Assembly: GCA_016292515.1 (NCBI GenBank)
Contig: JAEDIJ010000040.1
Coordinates: 1 to 17,028 of the forward strand
Reading direction: 5' to 3'
Length of the DNA: 17,028 bases
Source: Victivallaceae bacterium
GTDB taxonomy: Bacteria; Verrucomicrobiota; Lentisphaeria; Victivallales; Victivallaceae
Below the pieces are notes generated by a model that did not search any database, was not told where the DNA came from, and saw only the letters and a program-made list of their open reading frames with translations. Below are positions 1 to 7,560 of this stretch, one piece after another (positions within the stretch are counted from its first letter, which is position 1; the number at the start of each line of letters is the position of its first letter). The translations under genes were made by a program, and so were the position numbers.

Positions 1-110
1 TGCCGTTTTGTATCGCTCTGTAAGCCGATGCGATGCATCGGCGCATTCAGGGGTACGGGGGCAGCGCCCCCGACCAAGCACTGTAAACTAAAAACTTATA
101 ACTTAAAACT
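1..110. repeat. Hairpin-rich, repeat-like intergenic DNA
   Basis: No credible gene is visible here. Two compact perfect hairpins follow each other. One has arms at 24-31 and 35-42 (GCCGATGC/GCATCGGC, loop GAT). The other has arms at 56-62 and 66-72 (CGGGGGC/GCCCCCG, loop AGC). They are followed by an A-rich stretch (85-118) made of near-repeats of ACTTAAAACT. The combination looks like an interspersed repeat or the leader of a gene lying to the left on the minus strand. I infer this only from its structure; one copy cannot establish a repeat family. Confidence 0.3.
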
Positions 111-148
111 AAAAAAAAGCGGTCGACCGCTTTTTCGCAGTCGACCGC
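111..148 (-). terminator. Intrinsic terminator of the NifU-like/GGGtGRT operon
   Basis: Read on the minus strand, GCGGTCGACTGC (148-137) pairs with GCGGTCGACCGC (130-119) across a short A-rich loop. The 12-bp stem is continuous with one G-U pair, and it is followed directly by eight U residues (118-111). It lies 18 bases past the stop codon of the GGGtGRT gene, exactly where the operon should end. The inner arm is itself a perfect 12-bp palindrome. Confidence 0.85.
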
Positions 149-165
149 CATGTTTCCGTTTTTTT

Positions 166-1164
166 TTACTTCATCGCTTCGGCAACGGCGACGGCGACGT
201 CAACGGAGGCGCCGACCATCGGGTTGTTGCCCATGCCGATCAGGCCCATCATTTCGACGTGGGCGGGGACGCTGCTCGAACCGGCGAACTGCGCGTCGGA
301 GTGCATACGGCCCATCGTATCGGTCATACCGTAACTCGCGGGGCCCGCCGCCATATTGTCGGGGTGAAGCGTGCGGCCGGTGCCGCCGCCGGAAGCGACG
401 GAGAAGAAAGGCATGCCTTTTTCGATGCGCTCTTTCTTGTAGGTCGCCATCACGGGGTGCTGGAAGCGGGTCGGGTTGGTCGAGTTGCCGGTGATGGCGA
501 TATCGACGTTTTCGAGCCACATGATCGCGACGCCTTCGCGGACGTCATCGGCGCCGTAGCAACGGACTGCCGCGCGTTCGCCTTTGCTGTAAGCGCGCTC
601 GGAAACGACTTTGACCTTGCCGGTCGCGTAGTCGAATTCCGTTTCCACGCCGGTGAAGCCGTTGATGCGGGAAATGATCTGCGCGGCGTCTTTGCCGAGA
701 CCGTTGAGGATCACGCGCAAGGGATTCTTGCGGACTTTATTCGCGCTTTTGGCGAGACCGATCGCGCCCTCCGCCGCCGCGAAAGATTCGTGACCGGCGC
801 AGAAAGCGAAGCACTGGGTCTTTTCTTCGAGGAGCATGCTCGCCAGATTGCCGTGACCGAGACCGACTTTGCGGTCGTCCGCGACGGAACCGGGAATGCA
901 GAAACTCTGCAAGCCTTCGCCGAGGGTCTTGGCGATCTCGCTGGCGACGGTTTGTCCGCGCTTGATCGCGACGGCGGCGCCGACGAGGTAAGCCCAGCAG
1001 GCGTTTTCAAAGCAGATCGGCTGAATGTCGCGGACGCGCTGAATGATGTCCAAGCCTTTGGCTTTGGTGATCTTTTCCGCTTCTTCGATCGAAGCGATGC
1101 CGTTGTCGTTCAAAAACTTGTTGATCTGAGCGATGCGGCGTTCATAACTTTCAAAAAGAGCCAT
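166..1164 (-). CDS. GGGtGRT family protein
   Basis: This 332-residue protein belongs to the conserved family named after its GGGtGRT signature, seen here as GGGTGRT at about residues 259-265, followed by a well-conserved stretch with the pattern LHPDNMAAGPASYG. The biochemical function of the family is not established to my knowledge. No membrane segment or signal peptide is seen, so it is probably cytosolic. It is the second gene of a minus-strand operon. Its ATG lies 12 bases after the NifU-like stop codon and has a good AAGGAG ribosome-binding site 8 bases upstream. In other anaerobes the family sits beside the same NifU-like scaffold, which suggests a role tied to iron-sulfur or related cofactor chemistry; that is inference. 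Family assignment is confident, function is not. Confidence 0.88.
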   Translation of the reverse strand: MALFESYERRIAQINKFLNDNGIASIEEAEKITKAKGLDIIQRVRDIQPICFENACWAYLVGAAVAIKRGQTVASEIAKTLGEGLQSFCIPGSVADDRKVGLGHGNLASMLLEEKTQCFAFCAGHESFAAAEGAIGLAKSANKVRKNPLRVILNGLGKDAAQIISRINGFTGVETEFDYATGKVKVVSERAYSKGERAAVRCYGADDVREGVAIMWLENVDIAITGNSTNPTRFQHPVMATYKKERIEKGMPFFSVASGGGTGRTLHPDNMAAGPASYGMTDTMGRMHSDAQFAGSSSVPAHVEMMGLIGMGNNPMVGASVDVAVAVAEAMK

Positions 1165-1176
1165 TTTGATCTCTCC

Positions 1177-1887
1177 TTATGCCTGACGCGGGTTGATGAC
1201 TTTGACGGCATCGGCGAAGCGGCCGTAGCTCTTCTGGAACTTGGCGACGAAATCCTTGACGGACATCTTTTCCAGTTCCGCGGGGGCGGTCTTGTTGACG
1301 AATTCCATCATCTTGCCGAGGTTGACGAACTGATAGCCGATCACTTTGTCCTCGTCGTCGAGGGCGAGACCGGTGACGTAGCCTTCCGCCATTTCAAGGT
1401 AGCGGACGCCTTTCTGCGCGGTGCTGTACATCGTGCCGGTGATCGAACGCAACTGTTTGAGGTCTTCCAGACCGGCGCCGATCGGCAAGCCGCCTTCGCT
1501 GAAAGCGGTCTGGGTGCGGCCGTAGACGATCTGGAGGAACAGCTCGCGCATCGCGGTGTTGATCGCGTCGCAGACCAAGTCGGTGTTGAGCGCTTCGAGG
1601 ATCGTTTTGCCGGGCAGGATCTCCGCCGCCATCGCCGCGGAGTGGGTCATACCGCTGCAACCGATCGTTTCGACCAGCGCTTCCTGAATGATGCCGTCCT
1701 TGACGTTGAGCGTCAGTTTGCACGCGCCCTGCTGCGGCGCGCACCAGCCGACGCCGTGGGTCAATCCGGAAATGTCGGTGATTTCCTTGGCGTGGGTCCA
1801 TTTACCTTCCTGCGGGATCGGCGCGGGACCGTGTTTCGGTCCTTTGGCGATGCAGGCCATCTGCTCGACTTCATGCGTGAAGGTCAT
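1177..1887 (-). CDS. NifU-like iron-sulfur cluster assembly scaffold protein (GGGtGRT-associated)
   Basis: This 236-residue protein resembles the N-terminal scaffold domain of NifU/IscU, on which [Fe-S] clusters are built. The scaffold-like GC(S/G)xxxxSAAMA segment is seen around Cys77, with other candidate ligands at Cys49, Cys56 and Cys106. It lacks the C-terminal Nfu domain of full NifU and has an extra C-terminal half that I do not recognise. The start is the ATG at 1887, with GGAGA just upstream. The promoter TTGTTT-17-TATTTT (1965-1937) drives it together with the GGGtGRT gene. It is unlikely to be the housekeeping IscU: no cysteine desulfurase lies nearby, and this subgroup is characteristically paired with the GGGtGRT protein. 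Confidence 0.8.
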   Translation of the reverse strand: MTFTHEVEQMACIAKGPKHGPAPIPQEGKWTHAKEITDISGLTHGVGWCAPQQGACKLTLNVKDGIIQEALVETIGCSGMTHSAAMAAEILPGKTILEALNTDLVCDAINTAMRELFLQIVYGRTQTAFSEGGLPIGAGLEDLKQLRSITGTMYSTAQKGVRYLEMAEGYVTGLALDDEDKVIGYQFVNLGKMMEFVNKTAPAELEKMSVKDFVAKFQKSYGRFADAVKVINPRQA

Positions 1888-1936
1888 TGCAAATCTCCAT
1901 TGTTGTTTATGGTTGTGGGTGAAGTCACGTTTTCAT

Positions 1937-1965
1937 AAAATACACCGGAAAGCGCGAGAAAACAA
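1937..1965 (-). promoter_or_regulatory. Promoter of the NifU-like/GGGtGRT operon
   Basis: On the minus strand, TTGTTT (1965-1960) and TATTTT (1942-1937) are separated by exactly 17 bases, about 50 bases ahead of the NifU-like start. The spacing and hexamers match the promoter pattern seen in front of the other transcription units of this window. The region 1888-2101 is therefore a divergent promoter region shared with lysS. Confidence 0.65.
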
Positions 1966-2025
1966 GGAAAAACAATTTTTTTCGTCGCAAGTTTTTCATT
2001 CGCGCGCTTTTATTCCATAAAAAAC

Positions 2026-2054
2026 TCGCAAAATTCCCGATCTCGCGCTATATT
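2026..2054 (+). promoter_or_regulatory. Promoter of lysS
   Basis: A TATATT -10 element (2049-2054, within GCTATATTATA) lies about 48 bases ahead of the lysS ATG. The matching -35 position 17 bases upstream reads TCGCAA, only a moderate match to TTGNNN. The downstream leader contains ACCGTATCAAAA (2063-2074), which recurs exactly in the gpsA leader. Confidence 0.55.
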
Positions 2055-2101
2055 ATAAAATGACCGTATCAAAAAATCCTTAAAACAAGAAAGTTTTCAC
2101 T

Positions 2102-4141
2102 ATGCACTGGTCCGAAGAAATCGCAAGAAAGATCATCGAACGCAATCCGAACAAGGCCGAATACGTCTGCGCCGCGGGGATCAGCCCCTCCGGCTCCATC
2201 CACATCGGCAATTTCCGCGACGTCGCGACGAGTTTTTTTGTCGTGCAGTCGCTCCGGAAACTGGGCAAAAAGGCGCGTCTGCTCTTTTCGTGGGACGAGT
2301 ACGACCGTCTGCGCAAAGTGCCGAAAAACGTCGCCGACCTTTCTCCCGAAATGAATAAAAAAATGGAGCAGTACATCGGTTGTCCCTACGTCGATGTCCC
2401 CAATCCTTTTGACGACGGCGCGGAAAATTACGCCGTTCACTTCGAGCGCGAATTCGAGGCGGCGATCGAGCGTTTCGGTCTGGAACTCGACTACCGTCAT
2501 CAGGCGGAAATGTACCGCTCCGGCAAATATACCGCGCACATTTTGACCGCCTTGCAAAAGCGCGGCGAGATTTTCGACATCCTCGCGAGTTTCCGCACGC
2601 AGGAGATCGCCGAGGGCGAGCGCGAAAACTACTATCCCGTCGCCATCTACTGCGAAGCGTGTCACCGCGACACGACCAAAATCGTCAAATTGAGCGACGA
2701 CTGCCGCGAAGCCGACTACGAATGCAAATGCGGTCATCACGGTCACTTTGATTTCGAGACTGATCACGACTGCAAACTCGCGTGGAAAGTCGACTGGCCG
2801 ATGCGCTGGATGTACGAGGAAGTCGATTTCGAGCCGGGCGGCAAGGATCACGCCAGCCCCAACGGCAGTTATCAGACGAGCAAGGTGATCGCCGAAAAGA
2901 TCTTTCATCATCCGGCACCGCTCTTTCAGGGGTATGAATTCATCGGCATCCGCGGCTGTACCGGCAAGATGTCGGGGTCGAGCGGTCTCAACCTCACTCC
3001 GGCGACGCTGCTCAACATCTATCAGCCGGAGATCATTTTGTGGCTCTACTCGCGTTGCGCGCCGCAAAAGGCTTTTGACTTCTGCTTCGACGAGGGGATC
3101 CTGCGCCAGTATCAGGAATTCGACGCGCAGTACAGCGCATTCGTCAAGGGCGAAGCCAACGAAGCGACGGCGGAGATCGTCGAACGCTGTCTTATTTCCG
3201 ACCGCGAAGTCAGCACGGTGCCGATGAATCTGCTCGTTCAGCTCGGTTCCGTCGTCAATTTCCGCAGCGATCTCGTCAAGATCCTCTTTGAGAAAATCGG
3301 TTACAATTATTCCCAGTCGGCGATCGACACCCGCATCGAACTCGCGAAATTCTGGGTCGAGGAGTGCGCTCCCGAAAAGAAAAACACCATTTGCCGTTAC
3401 CGCAACTGGGAAGCCTACGAGAGTTTCAACGACGAGGAAAAGCAGGATATCGCCTCTCTGCATTGCTTTCTCAAAGAGGAAAAGTACACTCTTGAAGAAT
3501 TGCAGACCAAACTTTACGACATCATCAAGGGCAATTTCCCCGCCGGCACCGATTTCTCCGTCGATCCCGCCAAGAGCGAAGTCCGCAAGAAGCAGGCGAA
3601 GTTTTTCGCCGACGCCTACCGCCTTTTGATCGACAAGGAAGCGGGACCGCGCCTCTATCTTTTCCTCTACGCCGTCGACCGCGAAAAGTATCTGCATCTG
3701 CTCGACTTTTCAACGCCCAAAACGGAAGAAGAAGCCGCGCCGAAAGCGGAAGCCGTCACCGAGGTCGTCGAAGAAGAAACGTGCGGCGAGCCCGATCCCG
3801 TCAAGCCGGTCAAGGAAACGATCACGATCGACGATTTTTCCAAACTGGATCTGCGTGTCTGCCGCATCGTCAAATGCGCGGAGATCCGCAAATCGCACAA
3901 CTGCTACCGGCTCACCCTCGACGACGGCATCGGCGAACGCACGATCGTCTCTTCGATCAAGGCGTATTACACGCCGGAGGAGTTGATCGGCAAAAAGATC
4001 ATCGTCCTCGCCAATCTGGAAAGCCGCCGCATCACCGGCGTCACCAGCGAGGGGATGTTGCTCGCCGCCGCCAACAACGCCTGCGGCTGCAAAGTCATTT
4101 TCGTCGACGACCGCGTTCCCGAGGGGACGGCACTGGCTTGA
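2102..4141 (+). CDS. lysS: Class I lysyl-tRNA synthetase with fused C-terminal tRNA-binding domain
   Basis: This cytosolic enzyme charges tRNA-Lys with lysine using ATP. The 679-residue protein has the class I signatures HIGN (residues 34-37) and KMSGS (289-293), and a cysteine-rich zinc-ribbon-like insert (CEACH...CKCGHHG, about residues 183-217). This is the archaeal-type LysK/LysRS-I fold and not the usual bacterial class II enzyme. Class I LysRS is usually a little over 500 residues. Here an acidic linker of about 35 residues (EEEAAPKAEAVTEVVEEE) leads to an OB-fold tRNA-binding domain of the Trbp111/EMAP-II/MetRS C-terminal type (about 573-679), which normally raises tRNA affinity. The start is the ATG at 2102; its ribosome-binding site is weak (AAGAAAG). 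The symbol lysK is also used for class I enzymes. The next gene begins 26 bases downstream and is probably co-transcribed. Confidence 0.93.
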   Translation: MHWSEEIARKIIERNPNKAEYVCAAGISPSGSIHIGNFRDVATSFFVVQSLRKLGKKARLLFSWDEYDRLRKVPKNVADLSPEMNKKMEQYIGCPYVDVPNPFDDGAENYAVHFEREFEAAIERFGLELDYRHQAEMYRSGKYTAHILTALQKRGEIFDILASFRTQEIAEGERENYYPVAIYCEACHRDTTKIVKLSDDCREADYECKCGHHGHFDFETDHDCKLAWKVDWPMRWMYEEVDFEPGGKDHASPNGSYQTSKVIAEKIFHHPAPLFQGYEFIGIRGCTGKMSGSSGLNLTPATLLNIYQPEIILWLYSRCAPQKAFDFCFDEGILRQYQEFDAQYSAFVKGEANEATAEIVERCLISDREVSTVPMNLLVQLGSVVNFRSDLVKILFEKIGYNYSQSAIDTRIELAKFWVEECAPEKKNTICRYRNWEAYESFNDEEKQDIASLHCFLKEEKYTLEELQTKLYDIIKGNFPAGTDFSVDPAKSEVRKKQAKFFADAYRLLIDKEAGPRLYLFLYAVDREKYLHLLDFSTPKTEEEAAPKAEAVTEVVEEETCGEPDPVKPVKETITIDDFSKLDLRVCRIVKCAEIRKSHNCYRLTLDDGIGERTIVSSIKAYYTPEELIGKKIIVLANLESRRITGVTSEGMLLAAANNACGCKVIFVDDRVPEGTALA

Positions 4142-4167
4142 AAAACGTTACTCAAAAGGGGATAACG

Positions 4168-5283
4168 ATGATGAAAAAACTTTTTCTTGCGTGTGCCGTG
4201 CTTTGTGCGGCGGCGGATCTTTTCGCGCTCCGCCCCGGCGACGCCGCGGCGAAATTGGAGCGCGTGCGCTGGGTGCGCGGCGGCGGGATATTGCCGGACG
4301 GCGCATCGCAACCGCGCGTTGCAGGCGAACCGGAATTGCGCGCGCTGGTGTTTTTGCTTTGCCGCGCGGGAAATGCCCCCTCGACGCTCGCGATGCTCGA
4401 CGCGCTGCGCCGCCAGTACTCCTACCGCTTGAAAATCGGCGCGTTGACTCCGGATTCATCGCTGGATGCGGAGGAACTCCTCAAAAACTTCCCCGAAGAC
4501 GGGGTAAGTTTCGGACTTGATCTCGACCGCCGGATCACTCCGGCGTATATGGCGGGCAGTCTGCTTTACCCGATGGCGTTTCTGATCGACGATTCCGGCG
4601 TCATCGTCTGGTGCGGCGAAGCGGTCGATCTGCCCGAGGCGGCGGAGCGTTATTTCGCCGGAAAACTCGATCTCGCCGTCCAGAAAAAAGTGGCGCCGCT
4701 GGTCGATCAGCTGCAAATGCTGATGCGCGACAACAGCGAGCGGCAGTTGAAGCAGGTTTTGGAGGAGATTTTCGACCTCGATCCGGGCAACGCCAGTGCG
4801 CTCCGGATGCGTCTTTTCCTTTTGGAAAACCGCGGGAAATTTGCCGACGCGCTCGAATTGCTCCGCGATCAGCGCAAGGAAGTGCCTCAATTGGCGCGAC
4901 TCTACTTCACGGAGCTGGATCTCCTCTGCCGTCACGCGGAAATGAGCGGCAAATTGCCGGAGCTGGTGCACGATTTCAGAATGAACATCACCGATGCGAG
5001 ATTGCAACTGGTGATGGCGTGGAGTCTGCTCCGCAACTACGAATTCAACGCCGATGCGCTCCGCGCCGCATCGGATCTGATCCAATCGACGGAAAAACTT
5101 CTTTCGGACGAGGTTCAGTGGCAGGCGGCGGCGGCACTTCTCGCCTACCGCACGGGCGATCTCGACCGCGCGATCGAACGGATCGATTCCGCCGAAAAAA
5201 AGATGAAACAGCAATCGCTTCGTCTGCCGGAAGTGGAAAGACTCTCGTCCTTTTTCCGCGCGGCGCGGGAAATTCGCCGTTGA
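4168..5283 (+). CDS. Secreted thioredoxin-fold protein lacking the CxxC motif, with helical-repeat C-terminus
   Basis: This 371-residue exported protein has an N-terminal signal peptide (MMKK followed by a hydrophobic core to about residue 20). Residues 22-165 look like a TlpA/AhpC-type thioredoxin fold: a typical RPGDAAAKL entry strand, a central strand VFLLCRAGNAPS where the active site would be, and a cis-proline-like LLYPMAFLIDDSG segment. The redox CxxC is missing; only Cys65 remains, so thiol-disulfide exchange is unlikely. Residues 170-371 are helical with TPR-like spacing, suggesting a protein-binding role in the periplasm. I chose the ATG at 4168 (the ATG at 4171 is equally possible) because AAGGGG lies just upstream and because the open frame ahead of it runs through lysS in another frame. 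The exact function is unknown. Confidence 0.72.
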   Translation: MMKKLFLACAVLCAAADLFALRPGDAAAKLERVRWVRGGGILPDGASQPRVAGEPELRALVFLLCRAGNAPSTLAMLDALRRQYSYRLKIGALTPDSSLDAEELLKNFPEDGVSFGLDLDRRITPAYMAGSLLYPMAFLIDDSGVIVWCGEAVDLPEAAERYFAGKLDLAVQKKVAPLVDQLQMLMRDNSERQLKQVLEEIFDLDPGNASALRMRLFLLENRGKFADALELLRDQRKEVPQLARLYFTELDLLCRHAEMSGKLPELVHDFRMNITDARLQLVMAWSLLRNYEFNADALRAASDLIQSTEKLLSDEVQWQAAAALLAYRTGDLDRAIERIDSAEKKMKQQSLRLPEVERLSSFFRAAREIRR

Positions 5284-5300
5284 TTTGCGTCGCTTTCCGA

Positions 5301-5329
5301 TTGAAAAAAAGCGCGATCGCGGTTATATT
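5301..5329 (+). promoter_or_regulatory. Promoter of the NuoE/NuoF/GltD-like operon
   Basis: TTGAAA (5301-5306) and TATATT (5324-5329) are separated by 17 bases, about 63 bases ahead of the first start codon. The spacer contains the perfect palindrome CGCGATCGCG (5312-5321), which could be an operator, although the same octamer core occurs elsewhere in this GC-rich DNA. Confidence 0.75.
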
Positions 5330-5392
5330 AAACAGAATGTGTGTTTTCGGCTATGCAAAATCGTGAAACCTTGATTTGATAAGGAGTTTCAA

Positions 5393-5845
5393 ATGGACAA
5401 TGCTTACAGTTATCTGGAAAGCGTCGACAAGGAGCCGAGCAATCTGATCAAAGGATTGCAGCTGATCCAGTCGACCGAGGGGTACGTCTCCGACGACGCG
5501 ATCCGGGCGGTGGCGAAATACTTTTCGTTGCCGGAGGTGGAAATCGAGGGTGTGTTGAGTTTTTACGCCCAGTTCAAGCGGGTGAAACCCGGCAAGTACA
5601 AGATCGCGCTCTGCGACGGTACCGCCTGCCACATCAAAGGTTCTCCGCTCGTGCACGAGTGGGTGCGTCAGGAATTGAATCTCAACCCCGGTGAAACCAG
5701 TGCCGACGGACTTTTTTCGCTGGAAACCGTCGCTTGTCTCGGTTGTTGCAGTCTTGCTCCGGTGATGAGCATCAACGGCCGCGCCTATGCGAAACTCACC
5801 CGTAAGGGATTGGTCAAAATCATCAAGGAGTATCAGGCAAAATGA
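5393..5845 (+). CDS. NuoE-like [2Fe-2S] subunit of an NAD(P)H-dependent electron-transfer complex (HydC/StnC-type)
   Basis: This 150-residue protein is the thioredoxin-like 24-kDa subunit family of complex I and related bifurcating enzymes. The four cluster ligands are visible as Cys74 and Cys79 (C-x4-C) and Cys115 and Cys119 (C-x3-C, in CLGCC), and the preceding LSFYAQFKRVKPGKYKI segment is typical. It should bind one [2Fe-2S] cluster and contact the NuoF-like FMN subunit encoded next. The start has a strong AAGGAG site. The gene overlaps the next by four bases (ATGA), implying translational coupling. The absence of any other complex I genes rules out a respiratory Nuo operon in this window. 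Confidence 0.9.
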   Translation: MDNAYSYLESVDKEPSNLIKGLQLIQSTEGYVSDDAIRAVAKYFSLPEVEIEGVLSFYAQFKRVKPGKYKIALCDGTACHIKGSPLVHEWVRQELNLNPGETSADGLFSLETVACLGCCSLAPVMSINGRAYAKLTRKGLVKIIKEYQAK

Positions 5846-7560
5846 GTACGATCAAGACTCTGCGGGTCGGCATCGCCAGTTGCGGTATCGCTTCCGGTGC
5901 GGAAGACGTGATGGCGTTGCTCAAAACGCGTGCAAATTCGATCCCCGTCGTCGGCGTCGGCTGTCTCGGTTACTGCTATGCGGAGCCGATGGTCGAAGCG
6001 GTGCTGGAAGACGGCTCTTCCGTCATCTACGGCAACGTCGAAGCGACGGAAAAAAGCATCGACAATATCCTTTCTCTCGGCGAAGCGGGACGTTTTGAAG
6101 TTCCTCCCGAACGCAAAAAACGCGAAAAGATCATGGTGCTCGCTCTCGCCGGGCGGGTCGATCCCATTGATTTCGACGATTACGTCGCGCACAAAGGCTA
6201 CGACGGCTTGAAGCGCGCGCTCGCGATGGCGCCGGATGCGGTGGTTAACGAGGTGTTGACTTCCGGTCTGCGCGGCCGCGGCGGCGGCGGTTTCCCGACC
6301 GGCCGCAAATGGAGTTTCCTCGCCGCCAAAAAGGCGGAGGAAAAAATTCTGATCTGCAACGCCGACGAGGGCGACCCCGGCGCGTTTATGGATCGTTCGC
6401 TGATGGAGAGCGTGCCGCATCAGGTGCTCGAAGGTATGCTGATCGCCGCCTACGCGACCGGCGCGACCAAACTTTTCATCTACTGCCGCGCGGAATATCC
6501 GCTGGCGATCAAGCATCTCAAAATCGCGATCCAGCAGATCTACGATCACAAATTGAATCACCTCGGCGACCGCGACGTCGAGATCGTCATCAAAGAGGGC
6601 GCGGGCGCATTTGTCTGCGGTGAGGAAACCGCGTTGATCGCTTCGCTCGAAGGTCAGCGCGGCACGCCGCGTTTCCGTCCGCCTTTCCCGACGGACAGCG
6701 GCTTCAAGGGCTATCCCACGATGATCAACAACGTCGAGACCTACGGCAACGTGCCGCTGATCCTCCGCGACGGCGGCGCCGAGTACGCCAAGGTCGGTAC
6801 CGCGGGCAGCAAGGGAACGAAACTCTTTGCGCTCGCCGGCGACCTCAAATATCCCGGACTCGTCGAAGTGCCGATGGGCATCACGCTGGGCGAGATCGTT
6901 TTCGATATCGGCGGCGCGGATCGCACCAAGGTCAAGGCGGTTCAGACCGGCGGTCCCTCCGGCGGCTGTATCCCGGTCGAAAACTTCGACGTGCCGGTCG
7001 ATTACGACTCGCTCAAAACGCTCGGCGCCATTATGGGCTCCGGCGGTATGATCGTCATCAACAATGACCGCTGTATGGTCGAAACGGCGCGTTACTTCCT
7101 CGACTTCACCCACCGTGAAAGTTGCGGCAAATGCACTTTCTGCCGCGTCGGTATGACCCGTATGTACGAGACGCTCGAACGCATCACCAAAGGGCAGGGC
7201 AGCGAGGAGGATCTTGATTTCCTCGCGGACATCGCTCCCAAGATCAAGGCGGGCGCGCTCTGCGGTCTGGGGCAGACGGCGCCGAATCCGGTGCTCGCGA
7301 CGTTGCGTTACTTCCGCCACGAATACGAGGAGCACATCCGCGAACACAAATGCCGCGCGTTGCAGTGCAATGCGATGGTGAAGTTGCAGATCGACCACGA
7401 CAAGTGCGTCAAATGCGGACTTTGCGTGCGCAGTTGCCCGGTTCAGGCGATCAGTGCCGATTTCGAGATCGATCCGGCGAAGTGCACCCGTTGCAACAGC
7501 TGTCTGGATGCCTGCCCGAAAAAGGCGATTTACCGTGTTCATAACGGAGATGAAAAATGA
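5842..7560 (+). CDS. NuoF/HydB-like FMN and NADH-binding iron-sulfur subunit
   Basis: This 572-residue subunit would hold the FMN where NAD(H) exchanges electrons. Domains in order: a thioredoxin-like N-terminus (1-95); the NuoF core with the FMN loop GRGGGGFPTGRKW and GAGAFVCGEETAL; a [4Fe-4S] site ESCGKCTFC plus the distal CGLGQ; and a C-terminal pair of ferredoxin [4Fe-4S] motifs (CVKCGLCVRSCP and CTRCNSCLDACP). This is the HydB/HndC architecture and not plain NuoF. The N-terminal domain shows only three cysteines (14, 41, 45), one short of a normal [2Fe-2S] set. The gene overlaps both neighbours by ATGA, so the three subunits are almost certainly made together. Cytosolic; no membrane segments. 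Confidence 0.9.
   Translation: MSTIKTLRVGIASCGIASGAEDVMALLKTRANSIPVVGVGCLGYCYAEPMVEAVLEDGSSVIYGNVEATEKSIDNILSLGEAGRFEVPPERKKREKIMVLALAGRVDPIDFDDYVAHKGYDGLKRALAMAPDAVVNEVLTSGLRGRGGGGFPTGRKWSFLAAKKAEEKILICNADEGDPGAFMDRSLMESVPHQVLEGMLIAAYATGATKLFIYCRAEYPLAIKHLKIAIQQIYDHKLNHLGDRDVEIVIKEGAGAFVCGEETALIASLEGQRGTPRFRPPFPTDSGFKGYPTMINNVETYGNVPLILRDGGAEYAKVGTAGSKGTKLFALAGDLKYPGLVEVPMGITLGEIVFDIGGADRTKVKAVQTGGPSGGCIPVENFDVPVDYDSLKTLGAIMGSGGMIVINNDRCMVETARYFLDFTHRESCGKCTFCRVGMTRMYETLERITKGQGSEEDLDFLADIAPKIKAGALCGLGQTAPNPVLATLRYFRHEYEEHIREHKCRALQCNAMVKLQIDHDKCVKCGLCVRSCPVQAISADFEIDPAKCTRCNSCLDACPKKAIYRVHNGDEK

Noticed and set aside
28..1938. 636-residue plus-strand open frame opposite the NifU-like/GGGtGRT operon
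   Set aside because: It is the antisense shadow of two well-supported genes, with an His/Asp/Phe-rich composition typical of reverse-frame GC-rich DNA.
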